Shown one piece after another: positions 1-9,793 of a DNA stretch of 41,141 nt. The position numbers and the translations under genes are program-made. The number at the start of each line of letters is the position of its first letter. The stretch's first letter is position 1. The stretch spans positions 1 to 41,141 of the forward strand of contig JAQURP010000007.1 of the NCBI GenBank assembly GCA_028715545.1. The letters run 5' to 3'. The notes under the pieces are model-generated. The model was given only the letters and a program-made list of their open reading frames with translations, was not told where the DNA came from and ran no database searches. Source of the DNA: Methanocellales archaeon (GTDB taxonomy: Archaea > Halobacteriota > UBA148).

Positions 1-2
1 TT

Positions 3-581
3 GTCCTTTCTGTGATTGCAATTTATGGTTTTTTTATCTTTTTTGAACGAGAGGCTGCATTACAAGTTACGTTCTACCTGATATTACTTCTACTTCTTGG
101 TGTTCTTTTGATACGATCGAAAAGAGCTAGGAGACTTATCCAAGATATCCTCTTGGCGAAGTACGCGAAATCTCTTGAGGGGTTCTATCGTAATTTAGAG
201 TTCTTACTGAAACACAGAAAAGGAAGAATTGCGTTAAATGCTTCGCTCACCTTTGGACAATGGGTGCTGGGCGCCTTTGTTAAGTACTTGATATTCTTAT
301 ATTTTGATGTACCCGTCCTCTTCTTCGCTGTATTGGCGATTAATTGTATGGGTGCCATTCTTGCCATGCTTCCGGTCTCTATCTCAGGATTGGGAATTAC
401 AGAAGGCAGTGCTGTTTATCTCTTCTACAAAATAGGCGTGGACCCTACTATAACTGGTGGGATCTTCCTATTTGTAACTTTTATGCGATATATGGTCGCT
501 TCTGCCGTGCTTGGGTTTTATGGCAAGGAAATAAAAGATGTGGCGATTTCAAGTAAAAAAATATTCATGGATGAATACTAA
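3..581 (+). CDS. Flippase-like / lysylphosphatidylglycerol synthase TM-region family membrane protein, C-terminal part (5' truncated by window edge)
   Basis: Multi-TM ORF with LPVSISGLGITEGSAVYLFYKIGV, typical C-terminus of the UPF0104/LPG_synthase_TM family; frame remains open to the window start. Confidence 0.75.
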   Translation, partial: VLSVIAIYGFFIFFEREAALQVTFYLILLLLLGVLLIRSKRARRLIQDILLAKYAKSLEGFYRNLEFLLKHRKGRIALNASLTFGQWVLGAFVKYLIFLYFDVPVLFFAVLAINCMGAILAMLPVSISGLGITEGSAVYLFYKIGVDPTITGGIFLFVTFMRYMVASAVLGFYGKEIKDVAISSKKIFMDEY

Positions 582-1027
582 GAAGTCGATTACCCTAATT
601 CTTCTCCATAATAAAAAGGCTCATTCCACCCCTTAGCTTCCATAAAAAATTTCAGCCTTTTATAGTAAACATCTTGGGGCATCTTTCTGGACAATAAGCA
701 GGCCAATATCGCTTTCTTTTCACCTCTCCTCTTACAACTGAACAATACAAAACCAAAGACACATTGAATCCTTTAACATCTCAAATAACAAGCAAGTAAT
801 ATCCTTATAATCCTCATTTCCTATTCCCTATATTCTCTAAAACCTTGTCCTTGTCTCAGACTGCCGCATCTGACCTCCCTTTATGCACTTTTCAAAATCC
901 TCTTTTCCTCGTTTTATTTTATCCTTAAACTCTCCAAGCTGTGCATCCGTATTTGTTTTTGAAAAATCTTATTTGATTGGAGCCATCTACGAGATCGCTA
1001 TGAGCTTTCAATTCACAAAAAATTATA

Positions 1028-1969
1028 TTAACGATCTCTCCACCACCCTTCGTTCTCCACATACCACCTTATTGTCTCTCTTAAACTGTCTTCAAATTTA
1101 TATCTTGGATTCCATCCCAACTTCTTTATCTTCCCGCAATCTAAAGAATATCTAAAATCATGCCCTTTTCTGTCTTCTACAAATTTTATTAAATTCTTTG
1201 ATTTATTTAGTTCCTTCAATATTAAATTTGCAATCTCTATATTTGTTTTCTCGTTCTCAGCCCCTATATTGTAGATCTCACCGGTTTCTCCCTTCTGGAA
1301 AACGAAATCGAGCCCCTCACAGTTATCCAGAACGTAAATCCAATCTCTTACATTTTTTCCTTTTCCATATATTGGAAGAGGTTTATCATGCAAAGCGTTT
1401 AGGATAAGGGCAGGAATTAACTTCTCAGGATATTGGTAAGGACCAAAGTTGTTTGAACTTCTCGTTATTAAAACGGGTAAGCCATAAGTTTTGTAATATG
1501 CTCTAACCAATAAATCTGCTCCTGCTTTGCTTGCTGAATACGGAGAAGAAGGGTTTAATATGTCATCTTCCTTAAAAGAACCTTTTTCTATTGAACCATA
1601 CACTTCATCTGTGCTTATTTGAATGTATTTTTCAACATCATGCTTTCTTGCATATTCTAAAAGCGTGTAAGTTCCAAGAACATCTGTTCTTACAAAAACT
1701 CCAGCATCAATTATTGAGCGGTCCACATGTGTCTCCGCAGCCAAATTAAAAATGATATCGCAATCTTCTGCTTTTTTTACATCTTCTCTATTGCAAATAT
1801 CCCCCTTTATAAATGTTATTTTGTCCATAACATCTTGCAGATTCTCCATTCTACCAGCGTAGGTGAGTTTATCTAAGACAACAAATTCATCATCGGGATA
1901 TTTATCCAGCATGTAATGAACGAAATTGCTCCCGATGAAGCCTGCACCGCCAGTTATTAAGATTCTCAT
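1028..1969 (-). CDS. rfbB: dTDP-glucose 4,6-dehydratase
   Basis: MRILITGGAGFIGSNF Rossmann motif, YSASKAGAD (YxxxK), DRSI, TRSSNNFGPYQYPEKLIP. Second Met preferred (GGTGCGGAG upstream); ORF track start is 1993. Confidence 0.93.
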   Translation of the reverse strand: MRILITGGAGFIGSNFVHYMLDKYPDDEFVVLDKLTYAGRMENLQDVMDKITFIKGDICNREDVKKAEDCDIIFNLAAETHVDRSIIDAGVFVRTDVLGTYTLLEYARKHDVEKYIQISTDEVYGSIEKGSFKEDDILNPSSPYSASKAGADLLVRAYYKTYGLPVLITRSSNNFGPYQYPEKLIPALILNALHDKPLPIYGKGKNVRDWIYVLDNCEGLDFVFQKGETGEIYNIGAENEKTNIEIANLILKELNKSKNLIKFVEDRKGHDFRYSLDCGKIKKLGWNPRYKFEDSLRETIRWYVENEGWWRDR

Positions 1970-2005
1970 GGTTTTATTCTCCGCACCTTTCATAATTGGG
2001 TTATG

Positions 2006-3250
2006 TCATATCACTTTGGGTTCCGGAATTGGTAAAATAAATTTCCCAGCTTTTTGCCGGTATTCACTCTCCTTTTGTAGAATTTCATCAGCATAATTCC
2101 AAGCCAAAAGTAAAGCATAATCTGGCGGGTCTTCATGAAACTTCTTTTCGGGAAATATAGGAATATGCCTGCCCGGTGTGTAGAGTCCTTGCTTAAATGG
2201 CGTTGTGTCAGTGATGTAATCCAAAATATCTGTGCCAATCTTACAATAGTTCAGTAGGGTGCTCCCTTTTGCTGTAGCTCCGTAGCCTGTTATCTTAGCC
2301 CCTTCGCCTTTAAGCATTTTCAAAAGCCGCATTAATTTTTCTTTCAACAAAAATACCTCGTTACCAAATTTAAGGTAGGTCTGGAAAGAATCGAGTTTGG
2401 CTTCTTGTTCCATCGATAGCAACTCAGCAACATTTTTGGATTGTTCCCCAGTTCTTTGCACAAAGACACGAATTGAACCACCATGAACAGGAACTTGCCT
2501 TACATCTACGACTACCATTCCCAACTTTCGAAATAAGTAAATCAAGGGATAAATAGCGAAATAGGAGAGATGCTCATGATATATTGTATCAAATTCCATG
2601 TTGTTTAATAAATTCAAGAGGTAAGGAACTTCAATAATGAAAACGCCATTATTCGACAGTAAATGATTTACACCCCGTAGAATATTTTCTAAATCATCTA
2701 CATGCGCGAAAACGTTGGTTGCCAAGATTACATTCGCAGGACCATACTCTTTACAAACTCTCACAGCACATTCTTCATCAAAAAAGTCATTCACAGTTTG
2801 AATGCCTTTATCCTCTGCTAACTGTGCAATATTAGAAGCAGGTTCGATACCTATGGTTGAAAGACCATACTTTGAAAAGTTCTGGAGTAATGTTCCATCA
2901 TTGCTACCAATATCGACTACAAAACTATTTTTGCTGAGTTTGAAATTCTGGATTACGTCTTCTGTAAGTTCAGCAAAATGAGTCCTCATTGGCTTTGAAG
3001 CACCTGTTAAATAGGCATATTCCTTGAACATGACTGTTGGATAGACTATATCCAAGAGCTGAACAAGATAGCAGTTACTACAAAAATACGCATCAAGTGG
3101 GTAAAACGCTTCTGGGCTGTCTAACTGGTCTTTCCTTAAAAAATTATTAGCTAATGGGGTAGGTCCCAATGAGAGAAACTTATGCAATTTTTTACTGCCG
3201 CAAACTCTGCATGTGACTCTTCTTGATATACAATCTTCTTGTTTTGACAT
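2006..3250 (-). CDS. SAM-dependent sugar C-methyltransferase (Zn-binding N-domain, Methyltransf_13/14 type, TylCIII-like)
   Basis: N-terminal CRVCGSKKLHKFLSLGPTPLANNFL...CSNC, central VDIGSNDGTLLQNF SAM motif, C-terminal GYGATAKGSTLLNYC. Confidence 0.88.
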   Translation of the reverse strand: MSKQEDCISRRVTCRVCGSKKLHKFLSLGPTPLANNFLRKDQLDSPEAFYPLDAYFCSNCYLVQLLDIVYPTVMFKEYAYLTGASKPMRTHFAELTEDVIQNFKLSKNSFVVDIGSNDGTLLQNFSKYGLSTIGIEPASNIAQLAEDKGIQTVNDFFDEECAVRVCKEYGPANVILATNVFAHVDDLENILRGVNHLLSNNGVFIIEVPYLLNLLNNMEFDTIYHEHLSYFAIYPLIYLFRKLGMVVVDVRQVPVHGGSIRVFVQRTGEQSKNVAELLSMEQEAKLDSFQTYLKFGNEVFLLKEKLMRLLKMLKGEGAKITGYGATAKGSTLLNYCKIGTDILDYITDTTPFKQGLYTPGRHIPIFPEKKFHEDPPDYALLLAWNYADEILQKESEYRQKAGKFILPIPEPKVI

Positions 3251-3270
3251 TATTCTTCACGTTTAGCGTT

Positions 3271-3750
3271 TTATTTATTCCAGTCATAAGGTTTACACGT
3301 TATTGGATCAATTATTGAAGGATCATTCCAGGGTCTCTTTTCCTCGTCAGGATTTTCATAGTCATATAGTTTTGTTACAAAATAAAGAGTCATTGAATGC
3401 TCATTTCCTATGCATTTTGTTCCGTGCCAGTAAAAGCCCGGAATTCTTATGATTTGAAGTTTCTTATCATTCAAAATAATTTCATCCAATTGTCCTTTTG
3501 TTTCAGAATTTTCTCTATCGTCGTAAGCACAAACCTTAATACTCCCTTTTACAGCGCATATGTGGTCAATCTGACCCCTTGAATGACGATGCCATGCTCT
3601 AATTATTCCAGGATAGCTCAACGAAAGGTTTATTTGCACAATATCATCTTTTTCGATAAAACTTTCCCAATCAAGTCTAAGAAGTTCTGCAAAAAATCCC
3701 CTTTCATCTGGATTCTTCTTTATATCATAAACTTTCACTCCGGGTAACAT
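3271..3750 (-). CDS. rfbC: dTDP-4-dehydrorhamnose 3,5-epimerase family protein
   Basis: DERGFFAELLR, IIRAWHRHSRGQIDHICAVKGSIKVCAYDDRE cupin motifs; within the rfb cluster. Confidence 0.82.
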   Translation of the reverse strand: MLPGVKVYDIKKNPDERGFFAELLRLDWESFIEKDDIVQINLSLSYPGIIRAWHRHSRGQIDHICAVKGSIKVCAYDDRENSETKGQLDEIILNDKKLQIIRIPGFYWHGTKCIGNEHSMTLYFVTKLYDYENPDEEKRPWNDPSIIDPITCKPYDWNK

Positions 3751-3776
3751 AGTCTACCTCTACATTGTTTCTTTCT

Positions 3777-4637
3777 CTATCTAACTAAATACCCTTTTTC
3801 CCCCAAATAATCCTTTAAAGCATCTTCCCAATTTCTCATTCTAAGCCCAAAGCTATTTAATTTCGGACTATCAAGTGCAGAGAATTTCGGTCTTTTCGCT
3901 TTTATGTTGAACTCATCGGATTTTATCGGAGAAAGCTTCGCATTAATCTCCGCAAATTCAAAAATCTTCTCCGCAAATTCAAACCAACTGCAGTATCCTT
4001 GATTAGTGACGTGATAGACACCATAAGGAATCTCCTTCTCTATCATATTCTTTATCATCTCAGCAGCATCTTTTGCATAAGTTGGGGACATTACAATATC
4101 GTCTACCACTTTAATTATTTCATTATTACTCGATTTTTCAACTATCCAATCAACGAAATTACCACCTTTCCCACTTGAACCCTTTTCTCCATAAAGACTT
4201 GCACTTCGGATAATATAAAATTTCATGCAATAGTTCCTTGTAAGGATTTCCCCTGCATATTTACTTAATCCATAAATGTTAATCGGATTTGGAGAGTCAT
4301 CCTCATGATACAGCTTTTTCTTTTCGCCATTGAATACAAAGTCCGTGCTTATATAGCAATTTTTCATTCGATTTTCATTACATATTAATGCCACGTTCCT
4401 TGCTCCAATTGCATTCACCATAAAAGCCTCCTCTGGATTATCTTCACTGTCATCTACCCTTACGTATGCTGCGCAATTTATAACAGTGCCAGCGTCAATG
4501 CTTTTTAAAACTCTTCTGCAACTATCAATATCTTTTACTTCAATCTCATTGTGTGAGAGGGGAAAAGCATTGTCTCCAAATATCTTTGAAATATCACTTC
4601 CAAGCTGCCCGGATGCTCCAATAATAGCCACTTTCAT
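3777..4637 (-). CDS. rfbD: dTDP-4-dehydrorhamnose reductase
   Basis: MKVAIIGASGQLGSDI, VINCAAYVRVDDSEDNPEEAFMVNA, YGLSKYAGE, STDFVFNG. Confidence 0.92.
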   Translation of the reverse strand: MKVAIIGASGQLGSDISKIFGDNAFPLSHNEIEVKDIDSCRRVLKSIDAGTVINCAAYVRVDDSEDNPEEAFMVNAIGARNVALICNENRMKNCYISTDFVFNGEKKKLYHEDDSPNPINIYGLSKYAGEILTRNYCMKFYIIRSASLYGEKGSSGKGGNFVDWIVEKSSNNEIIKVVDDIVMSPTYAKDAAEMIKNMIEKEIPYGVYHVTNQGYCSWFEFAEKIFEFAEINAKLSPIKSDEFNIKAKRPKFSALDSPKLNSFGLRMRNWEDALKDYLGEKGYLVR

Positions 4638-4685
4638 TTTTTTTACTCTAATTTTTATTTTATAACTTTGTTCTTACATCTTTTA

Positions 4686-5738
4686 TCATATCCTTACCCA
4701 TGAATTATCACCGATAATAAACTTATTTCCTTTTGGTAAACTTTTGTTTTCCTCTATTACCGCATCTCTTCCGATCATGCTATCAACAATATTCCATGCA
4801 TTTATAAGCTTTGCACCATCCATTACCACTGAATCTTCCACCTCGGCGTTTATTATCTCGCAATTGTTACCAATGCTTGTATAAGGGCCAATATAACTAT
4901 CTTTTATGAGACAATCTCTTCCTATGATTGCAGGACCTTTTATCATAGAATTTTTATTTACTTTGGTTCCTGTATCCATCGAGATCCTCCCCCTAATCTC
5001 TCCCTCAACTTTTCCTTTTATCTCCGTAGTCAAATCATCCAAAATTAACCTGTTAGCTTCAAGGATGTCTTCTGGCTTTCCTGTATCCTTCCACCAGTCT
5101 TCTACTTTTGTCCATCCTACTTTGTATCCGTTATCAATGAGCCATTGGATCGCATCCGTAATCTCAAGCTCGTTCCTCCATGAAGGTTTTATACTCTTGC
5201 AGGCTTCTAATATGACTGGTTTGAAGAAGTAAATTCCAACTAAAGCAAGATTGCTTGGTGGAACTTTAGGTTTTTCAACAAGTTTTTTAATTGTGCCATC
5301 TTCATTAATATCCGCAACTCCGAATTGCTGTGGATTCTCAACTTCTGTAAGCATTATGCTTGCATCATTTTTGTTTTCTTTAAACTTTTTAGCGTGTTCT
5401 ACAATACCCTCTCTCAAAATGTTATCGCCTAAATACATGACAAATACATCATCCAAAAAATTTTCAGCAACAAGTACTGTATGTGCCAATCCTTTTGGCT
5501 CGCCTTGATAAATGAAATCTATCTCTGCATCCCAGTTTTTCAATTTAACGGTTTCCATAACTTGCTCTTTATTTGGTCCCACAATAATTCCTATTTCCTT
5601 TACGCCTGCTTCAATCAAGTCTTCAATGGCATAAAATAAAATTGGTTTATTTGCAACAGGAATTAACTGCTTTTGCTGGGAATATGTGATTGGACGCAGT
5701 TTCGTTCCATACCCGCCCGAGGGTATTAGCCCTTTCAT
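4686..5738 (-). CDS. rfbA: Glucose-1-phosphate thymidylyltransferase, long form with C-terminal beta-helix
   Basis: MKGLIPSGGYGTKLRPITYSQQKQLIPVANKPI nucleotidyltransferase signature plus C-terminal hexapeptide-type repeats. Start chosen at the Met before KGLIPSGG; ORF track start is 5756. Confidence 0.9.
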   Translation of the reverse strand: MKGLIPSGGYGTKLRPITYSQQKQLIPVANKPILFYAIEDLIEAGVKEIGIIVGPNKEQVMETVKLKNWDAEIDFIYQGEPKGLAHTVLVAENFLDDVFVMYLGDNILREGIVEHAKKFKENKNDASIMLTEVENPQQFGVADINEDGTIKKLVEKPKVPPSNLALVGIYFFKPVILEACKSIKPSWRNELEITDAIQWLIDNGYKVGWTKVEDWWKDTGKPEDILEANRLILDDLTTEIKGKVEGEIRGRISMDTGTKVNKNSMIKGPAIIGRDCLIKDSYIGPYTSIGNNCEIINAEVEDSVVMDGAKLINAWNIVDSMIGRDAVIEENKSLPKGNKFIIGDNSWVRI

Positions 5739-6069
5739 CATGGTTAAATTTACCACCTTGTTTATATTTAAATCCTTTCTATTTTCGTCACAATATCCCT
5801 AATTATTCTCCTCGTCAATGCTAACAATGATAATAAAAGAGAGATAAGTAAAGGGGTAAAGATAAACCTAAAAATCAACTGCTATTGCAACTGGAGCTTT
5901 AAATTCTCTTCTCAATCTTGACCCTTAGCCCGTGAAAGCAGACCTTGGAACCACACCTTTTATCTCACTATGTAAGTGTTTTATATTTTGCATTTTTTAA
6001 TTTGCAATCTAAATTTTGCATCTAATTGCTTGAAATTCCAAGATTTTTGAGCAGTTACCCACTTTACAC

Positions 6070-6789
6070 TCACTCCGCTCGCTTCAAACGATATGCCTTC
6101 TTTGTCAATTTTATAAACACCGCTATCAAGAAAATCCAGCCATAAACAGCACAAAACATTAGGAATTCGTTTATCCTGTTAAGAAGGCATGCAAGCGCTA
6201 AGAGGTTGAAAATAAGAAATTCTGTATAATAGAAGTTGGTCAAAAAGGAACTTTTTTCCTTTTCTATTTCTATTTCTTTTAATCCGTCTGCATGAAGCTT
6301 TAAAAAGGTATTGTAAATAAGAGCTATAATCAACGAAGCAATAAGACCCAAAGGTCCGTAAACCCACACTAAATAGTTTCCTGTATTTCTGAATACACTG
6401 AACGTTGCAGCATAAAATAGGATCACCAAAGTAAACGGACCTAAACCCAAAAACATATCCACCCATTTTCCAAAGGTACTTCCAGTGCCTCTGAATCTTG
6501 CCAAAGAGCCGTCTACATAATCAAAAAAGAATGCAATTATTATGAGAATCGAAGAGAAAATAAGGTATGGATACTTTCCAATGTAGAGAAAGTACGCTGC
6601 TATTAAAAGCAATAAGGCTGAAAGTAGCGTCACTTTGTTTGGTGTTATTTTTCTATGTTCAAATAACTTTTCTGCAACGTAAACGCCCGCTATTCTGTAT
6701 AGCTTTCTTAAGATAGGGGCATGAAAATCTTGAATTTTTGCTCCCTTTAATTGTGACATATCTAAATACGATGGCTTCTTATCTTTCAT
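6070..6789 (-). CDS. CDP-alcohol phosphatidyltransferase family membrane protein (variant catalytic motif)
   Basis: DYVDGSLARFRGTGSTFGKWVDMFLG matches D-x2-DG-x2-AR-x8-G-x3-D-x3-(D) except the last position; multiple TM segments. Confidence 0.85.
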   Translation of the reverse strand: MKDKKPSYLDMSQLKGAKIQDFHAPILRKLYRIAGVYVAEKLFEHRKITPNKVTLLSALLLLIAAYFLYIGKYPYLIFSSILIIIAFFFDYVDGSLARFRGTGSTFGKWVDMFLGLGPFTLVILFYAATFSVFRNTGNYLVWVYGPLGLIASLIIALIYNTFLKLHADGLKEIEIEKEKSSFLTNFYYTEFLIFNLLALACLLNRINEFLMFCAVYGWIFLIAVFIKLTKKAYRLKRAE

Positions 6790-7011
6790 AATTATTTATA
6801 TCCCTCTTTTCTGGCTTATGATGATGCCCATGTGGCCCATACGAAAGGTATCATCGTTTTATATGCCGCCGTTGCTAATTGGCGCCTGTTGAACTTCAAA
6901 TATGCATAACGTCTCCATATCCTAGGATAGCCCCTTTCCGAATATTTTTTTACTCTTTAAAATTTTTCCTTTGTATTTATATCTATGTATGCCCAATTCT
7001 TGATGCCATAT

Positions 7012-7749
7012 TTATTTTACGCCCGACATAATTGCGATTAACCAATCCATGAAGATATCACCATCTAACATCCGCATGTTGTAAGCTCTCTTAACATATT
7101 CTTCACAGTCTACATGCAGGTCATAAATCTTTTTGCAGGTAGTTTCGTCTAATCCCGAATTACTCAGCCAATTATTTATGCTCACACTTGGCATTTTGTG
7201 CACCTCAATCGTTATATCTCTCAATCCTCCGTGCCCTAACAATTCCACCAGATCGTCAACGGTATATGTTCTTCTATTCTCTTTGAGCCTGAACATTTCA
7301 GTATAAAACTCCCGTGCGCCCTGAGGAGGAACCCCTTCAGAGATGACAAACTTTCCACCTGGTTTCAAGACCCGTACGCAGTCCTTCATCGCCTTATCCT
7401 GATGCGTAATGTGGTGAAAACACATCCGGGCTGTAACACAATCAAATAGTTCTGATTCAAAATCCAGATTCTCTGCATTCATAAGTCTATAGCTGATGTT
7501 ATTCTTTTGACGTTTAGTTCTCGCTATCTGTAACATCGCCTCTGACATATCTATTGCTTCTACTCTTTTACAGTACTGTGACAATGCATGAGCTATAATT
7601 CCCGTACCTGTTCCCACATCACATGCATAAAAATTAGATTTTAAGTCACAGATTTTAAGGAACGTTTCCATGTATTTGTCTCTATTAGCCCATTCTAACT
7701 TGTCGTAATTTTTGGCTCTGATCTCCCATTCAAATTTGCTCATCCTCAA
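7012..7749 (-). CDS. Class I SAM-dependent methyltransferase
   Basis: CDVGTGTGIIAHALSQ, FDCVTARMCFHHI, VLKPGGKFVISE; start overlaps the stop of the upstream MFS gene. Confidence 0.9.
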   Translation of the reverse strand: MRMSKFEWEIRAKNYDKLEWANRDKYMETFLKICDLKSNFYACDVGTGTGIIAHALSQYCKRVEAIDMSEAMLQIARTKRQKNNISYRLMNAENLDFESELFDCVTARMCFHHITHQDKAMKDCVRVLKPGGKFVISEGVPPQGAREFYTEMFRLKENRRTYTVDDLVELLGHGGLRDITIEVHKMPSVSINNWLSNSGLDETTCKKIYDLHVDCEEYVKRAYNMRMLDGDIFMDWLIAIMSGVK

Positions 7750-8951
7750 CTCTCTTCCGATGTACCTTTACAGAACTTGTTGTTGTTTTTAAAGTGCAGA
7801 AAGTAAACGAGAGCAACAAAAGCGGCCGTCACAAATGAGGTAAGTGCCCAAAACGCAAATACATAATCCCAGCTTTCGTTTCCGATGTCAACTAAAAAAG
7901 GAACGATTATTCCTATCAAAACAGTACCGATATAACCCATCCCGTCTATAAAGCCCGTTGATGCTGCTACGACCGCATCCTCCTTGAATCGCGATGGACA
8001 GGTGGCCACTATAAATACGTGTGGGCCGTACAGGAAGAAACTGCCCACTAAGAGGACGAGTGTTGCAACCAAGCCACTAGTGTATGGGAATATTACAAAA
8101 CTAATCCCCAATAGGACCAGAAATATCATGCTGGTAATATCCTTGTCCATCTTGATCTTGTTATATATCAGCGTACCAAGAACACCAAACATCGGGATCA
8201 GAAACACCTTTAGACCTATCTGACCCATTTCTCCCACTGTAAAATTCCCTTCTAAAAAGAAATAGAGTGGTATCCAGGAGATAACTCCGTATCTTACCAT
8301 GTTCAACAGACACAGTGAGAAACCACTCATAACTATGGGGAAGGATAATGTTGACTTAACCTGAGTTTTTACCTTTTGTTTTGGTTTAAAGTCCATCTTT
8401 GGTTTAGTAATGAGAAGTGTTATCCCCCGTGTAAATAAGAAAGCACTGGCAATCCAAAATCCTGCCTCCCAGCCCCAGGCACCAACGGCAAAGGCGGATA
8501 TGAGCCAGGCAATAGAATTACCGACCTGGTAAGACGTACCCAAGATTGTCGAGGTTCTTTCTATATCTCGCGCTGTTGCTTGCATTTCCGCATTGGCTCT
8601 TACAATAGATGACCAACCCATTGATTGGAAACCACCATCAAGCACTTCTCCAACCAATAAAATAATAAAGAACCCACCTGAAAAACCCAGAATCATGTTC
8701 ATGATTGCGGACCCTATAAGACCTGCAGAGATATAGACAAAAGGATTATACCGCTCAGAAATCTGGCCATGCAAAAACTGACCGATCGCATAGGCGAAGA
8801 AGAACCCACTCGATACCAGCCCCAAAGTATACATGTTCAGATTCTGATACGTAACCAACAGCGCTGGGACCACTATGCTCAGATTTACTTTGCCAAAGTA
8901 ATATGTGGCATATGATGTCCATATATTCCAAAATTGCTTATCCACTTTCAT
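7746..8951 (-). CDS. MFS transporter, organophosphate/glycerol-3-phosphate antiporter-like
   Basis: About 12 TM segments; FWNIWTSYATYYFGKVNLSIVVPAL N-terminus typical of GlpT/UhpC-like proteins. Confidence 0.8.
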   Translation of the reverse strand: MKVDKQFWNIWTSYATYYFGKVNLSIVVPALLVTYQNLNMYTLGLVSSGFFFAYAIGQFLHGQISERYNPFVYISAGLIGSAIMNMILGFSGGFFIILLVGEVLDGGFQSMGWSSIVRANAEMQATARDIERTSTILGTSYQVGNSIAWLISAFAVGAWGWEAGFWIASAFLFTRGITLLITKPKMDFKPKQKVKTQVKSTLSFPIVMSGFSLCLLNMVRYGVISWIPLYFFLEGNFTVGEMGQIGLKVFLIPMFGVLGTLIYNKIKMDKDITSMIFLVLLGISFVIFPYTSGLVATLVLLVGSFFLYGPHVFIVATCPSRFKEDAVVAASTGFIDGMGYIGTVLIGIIVPFLVDIGNESWDYVFAFWALTSFVTAAFVALVYFLHFKNNNKFCKGTSEES

Positions 8952-9034
8952 CGACTCAGTTTATCTCCAAAAAGGGCTCTTTTTTCCAGCACAATTTCTT
9001 TTCATCATCTCTCCCGTATCTCTTCCAAAATTAG

Positions 9035-9793
9035 TTACCTATTGAGTGTAACCATCTCTTCCGCCCTTTTAAAATCCTGGAGTGTATCTATCTCAATCCA
9101 TCCTCGCTCAATCGTCACACACTTAACGTTAATGCCATTATTAACGAGATACTGAATGAAGTCGGTAATGTATGCGACATCAAACGTCTTTGCCTTGATG
9201 AAAGCATTCCCAAAGAATTCTTTCTGTGCTTTATGAAAATATTCCCTGAAAATCCCAGCGCCCCTCTTACTGCATTTTATCATCCCGATAAATTCACCAT
9301 TCACGGTCTCTTTATTGCTCACAATCTTCCCAATTTCTACTACATTTTTATTGGCATCAAAAATAACATTTTCAGCTTCTTCTATTGGGTGCTCTGTTCT
9401 TCCTTCATAGTAGCCTGTCCAATCAATATCAACGATAATAGCTATATCATCCCCACTTTTCAGCAACTTCCTCACGACATCTTTCCCGAATATGATGTCC
9501 GAATAGGTGGCGATAAACTCGTCATTCATTTCCTCTTCAGCATAAAACAAACTATTTAGGATATTGTTGTTCCTGTAATTGTCGTTTATGTAATATTTTA
9601 GTTCCTTATGATTTATTGCCTCTTTTTTATAGCCTTTTATGATCGATATGTCGGTGATGCCATTTGCATGGAATGCATCCTGTTGATGCTGCAAAATTGT
9701 CTTTCCGCTGACTTTCAACATACACTTTGGTATGTCATTCGTCAAGGGGTTCAGTCGAACCCCCATCCCTGCCGCTATAATTATCGCCTTCAT
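9035..9793 (-). CDS. LicC-like nucleotidyltransferase (sugar-phosphate or phospho-alcohol activation)
   Basis: MKAIIIAAGMGVRLNPLTNDIPKCMLKVSGKTIL, YSDIIF; C-terminal GWIEIDTLQDFKRAEE. Confidence 0.85.
   Translation of the reverse strand: MKAIIIAAGMGVRLNPLTNDIPKCMLKVSGKTILQHQQDAFHANGITDISIIKGYKKEAINHKELKYYINDNYRNNNILNSLFYAEEEMNDEFIATYSDIIFGKDVVRKLLKSGDDIAIIVDIDWTGYYEGRTEHPIEEAENVIFDANKNVVEIGKIVSNKETVNGEFIGMIKCSKRGAGIFREYFHKAQKEFFGNAFIKAKTFDVAYITDFIQYLVNNGINVKCVTIERGWIEIDTLQDFKRAEEMVTLNR

Noticed and set aside
883-1155. 90-aa plus-strand ORF between the flippase-like gene and rfbB
   Set aside because: Overlaps the rfbB 3' end antisense; Ser/Leu/Phe-rich, no support.
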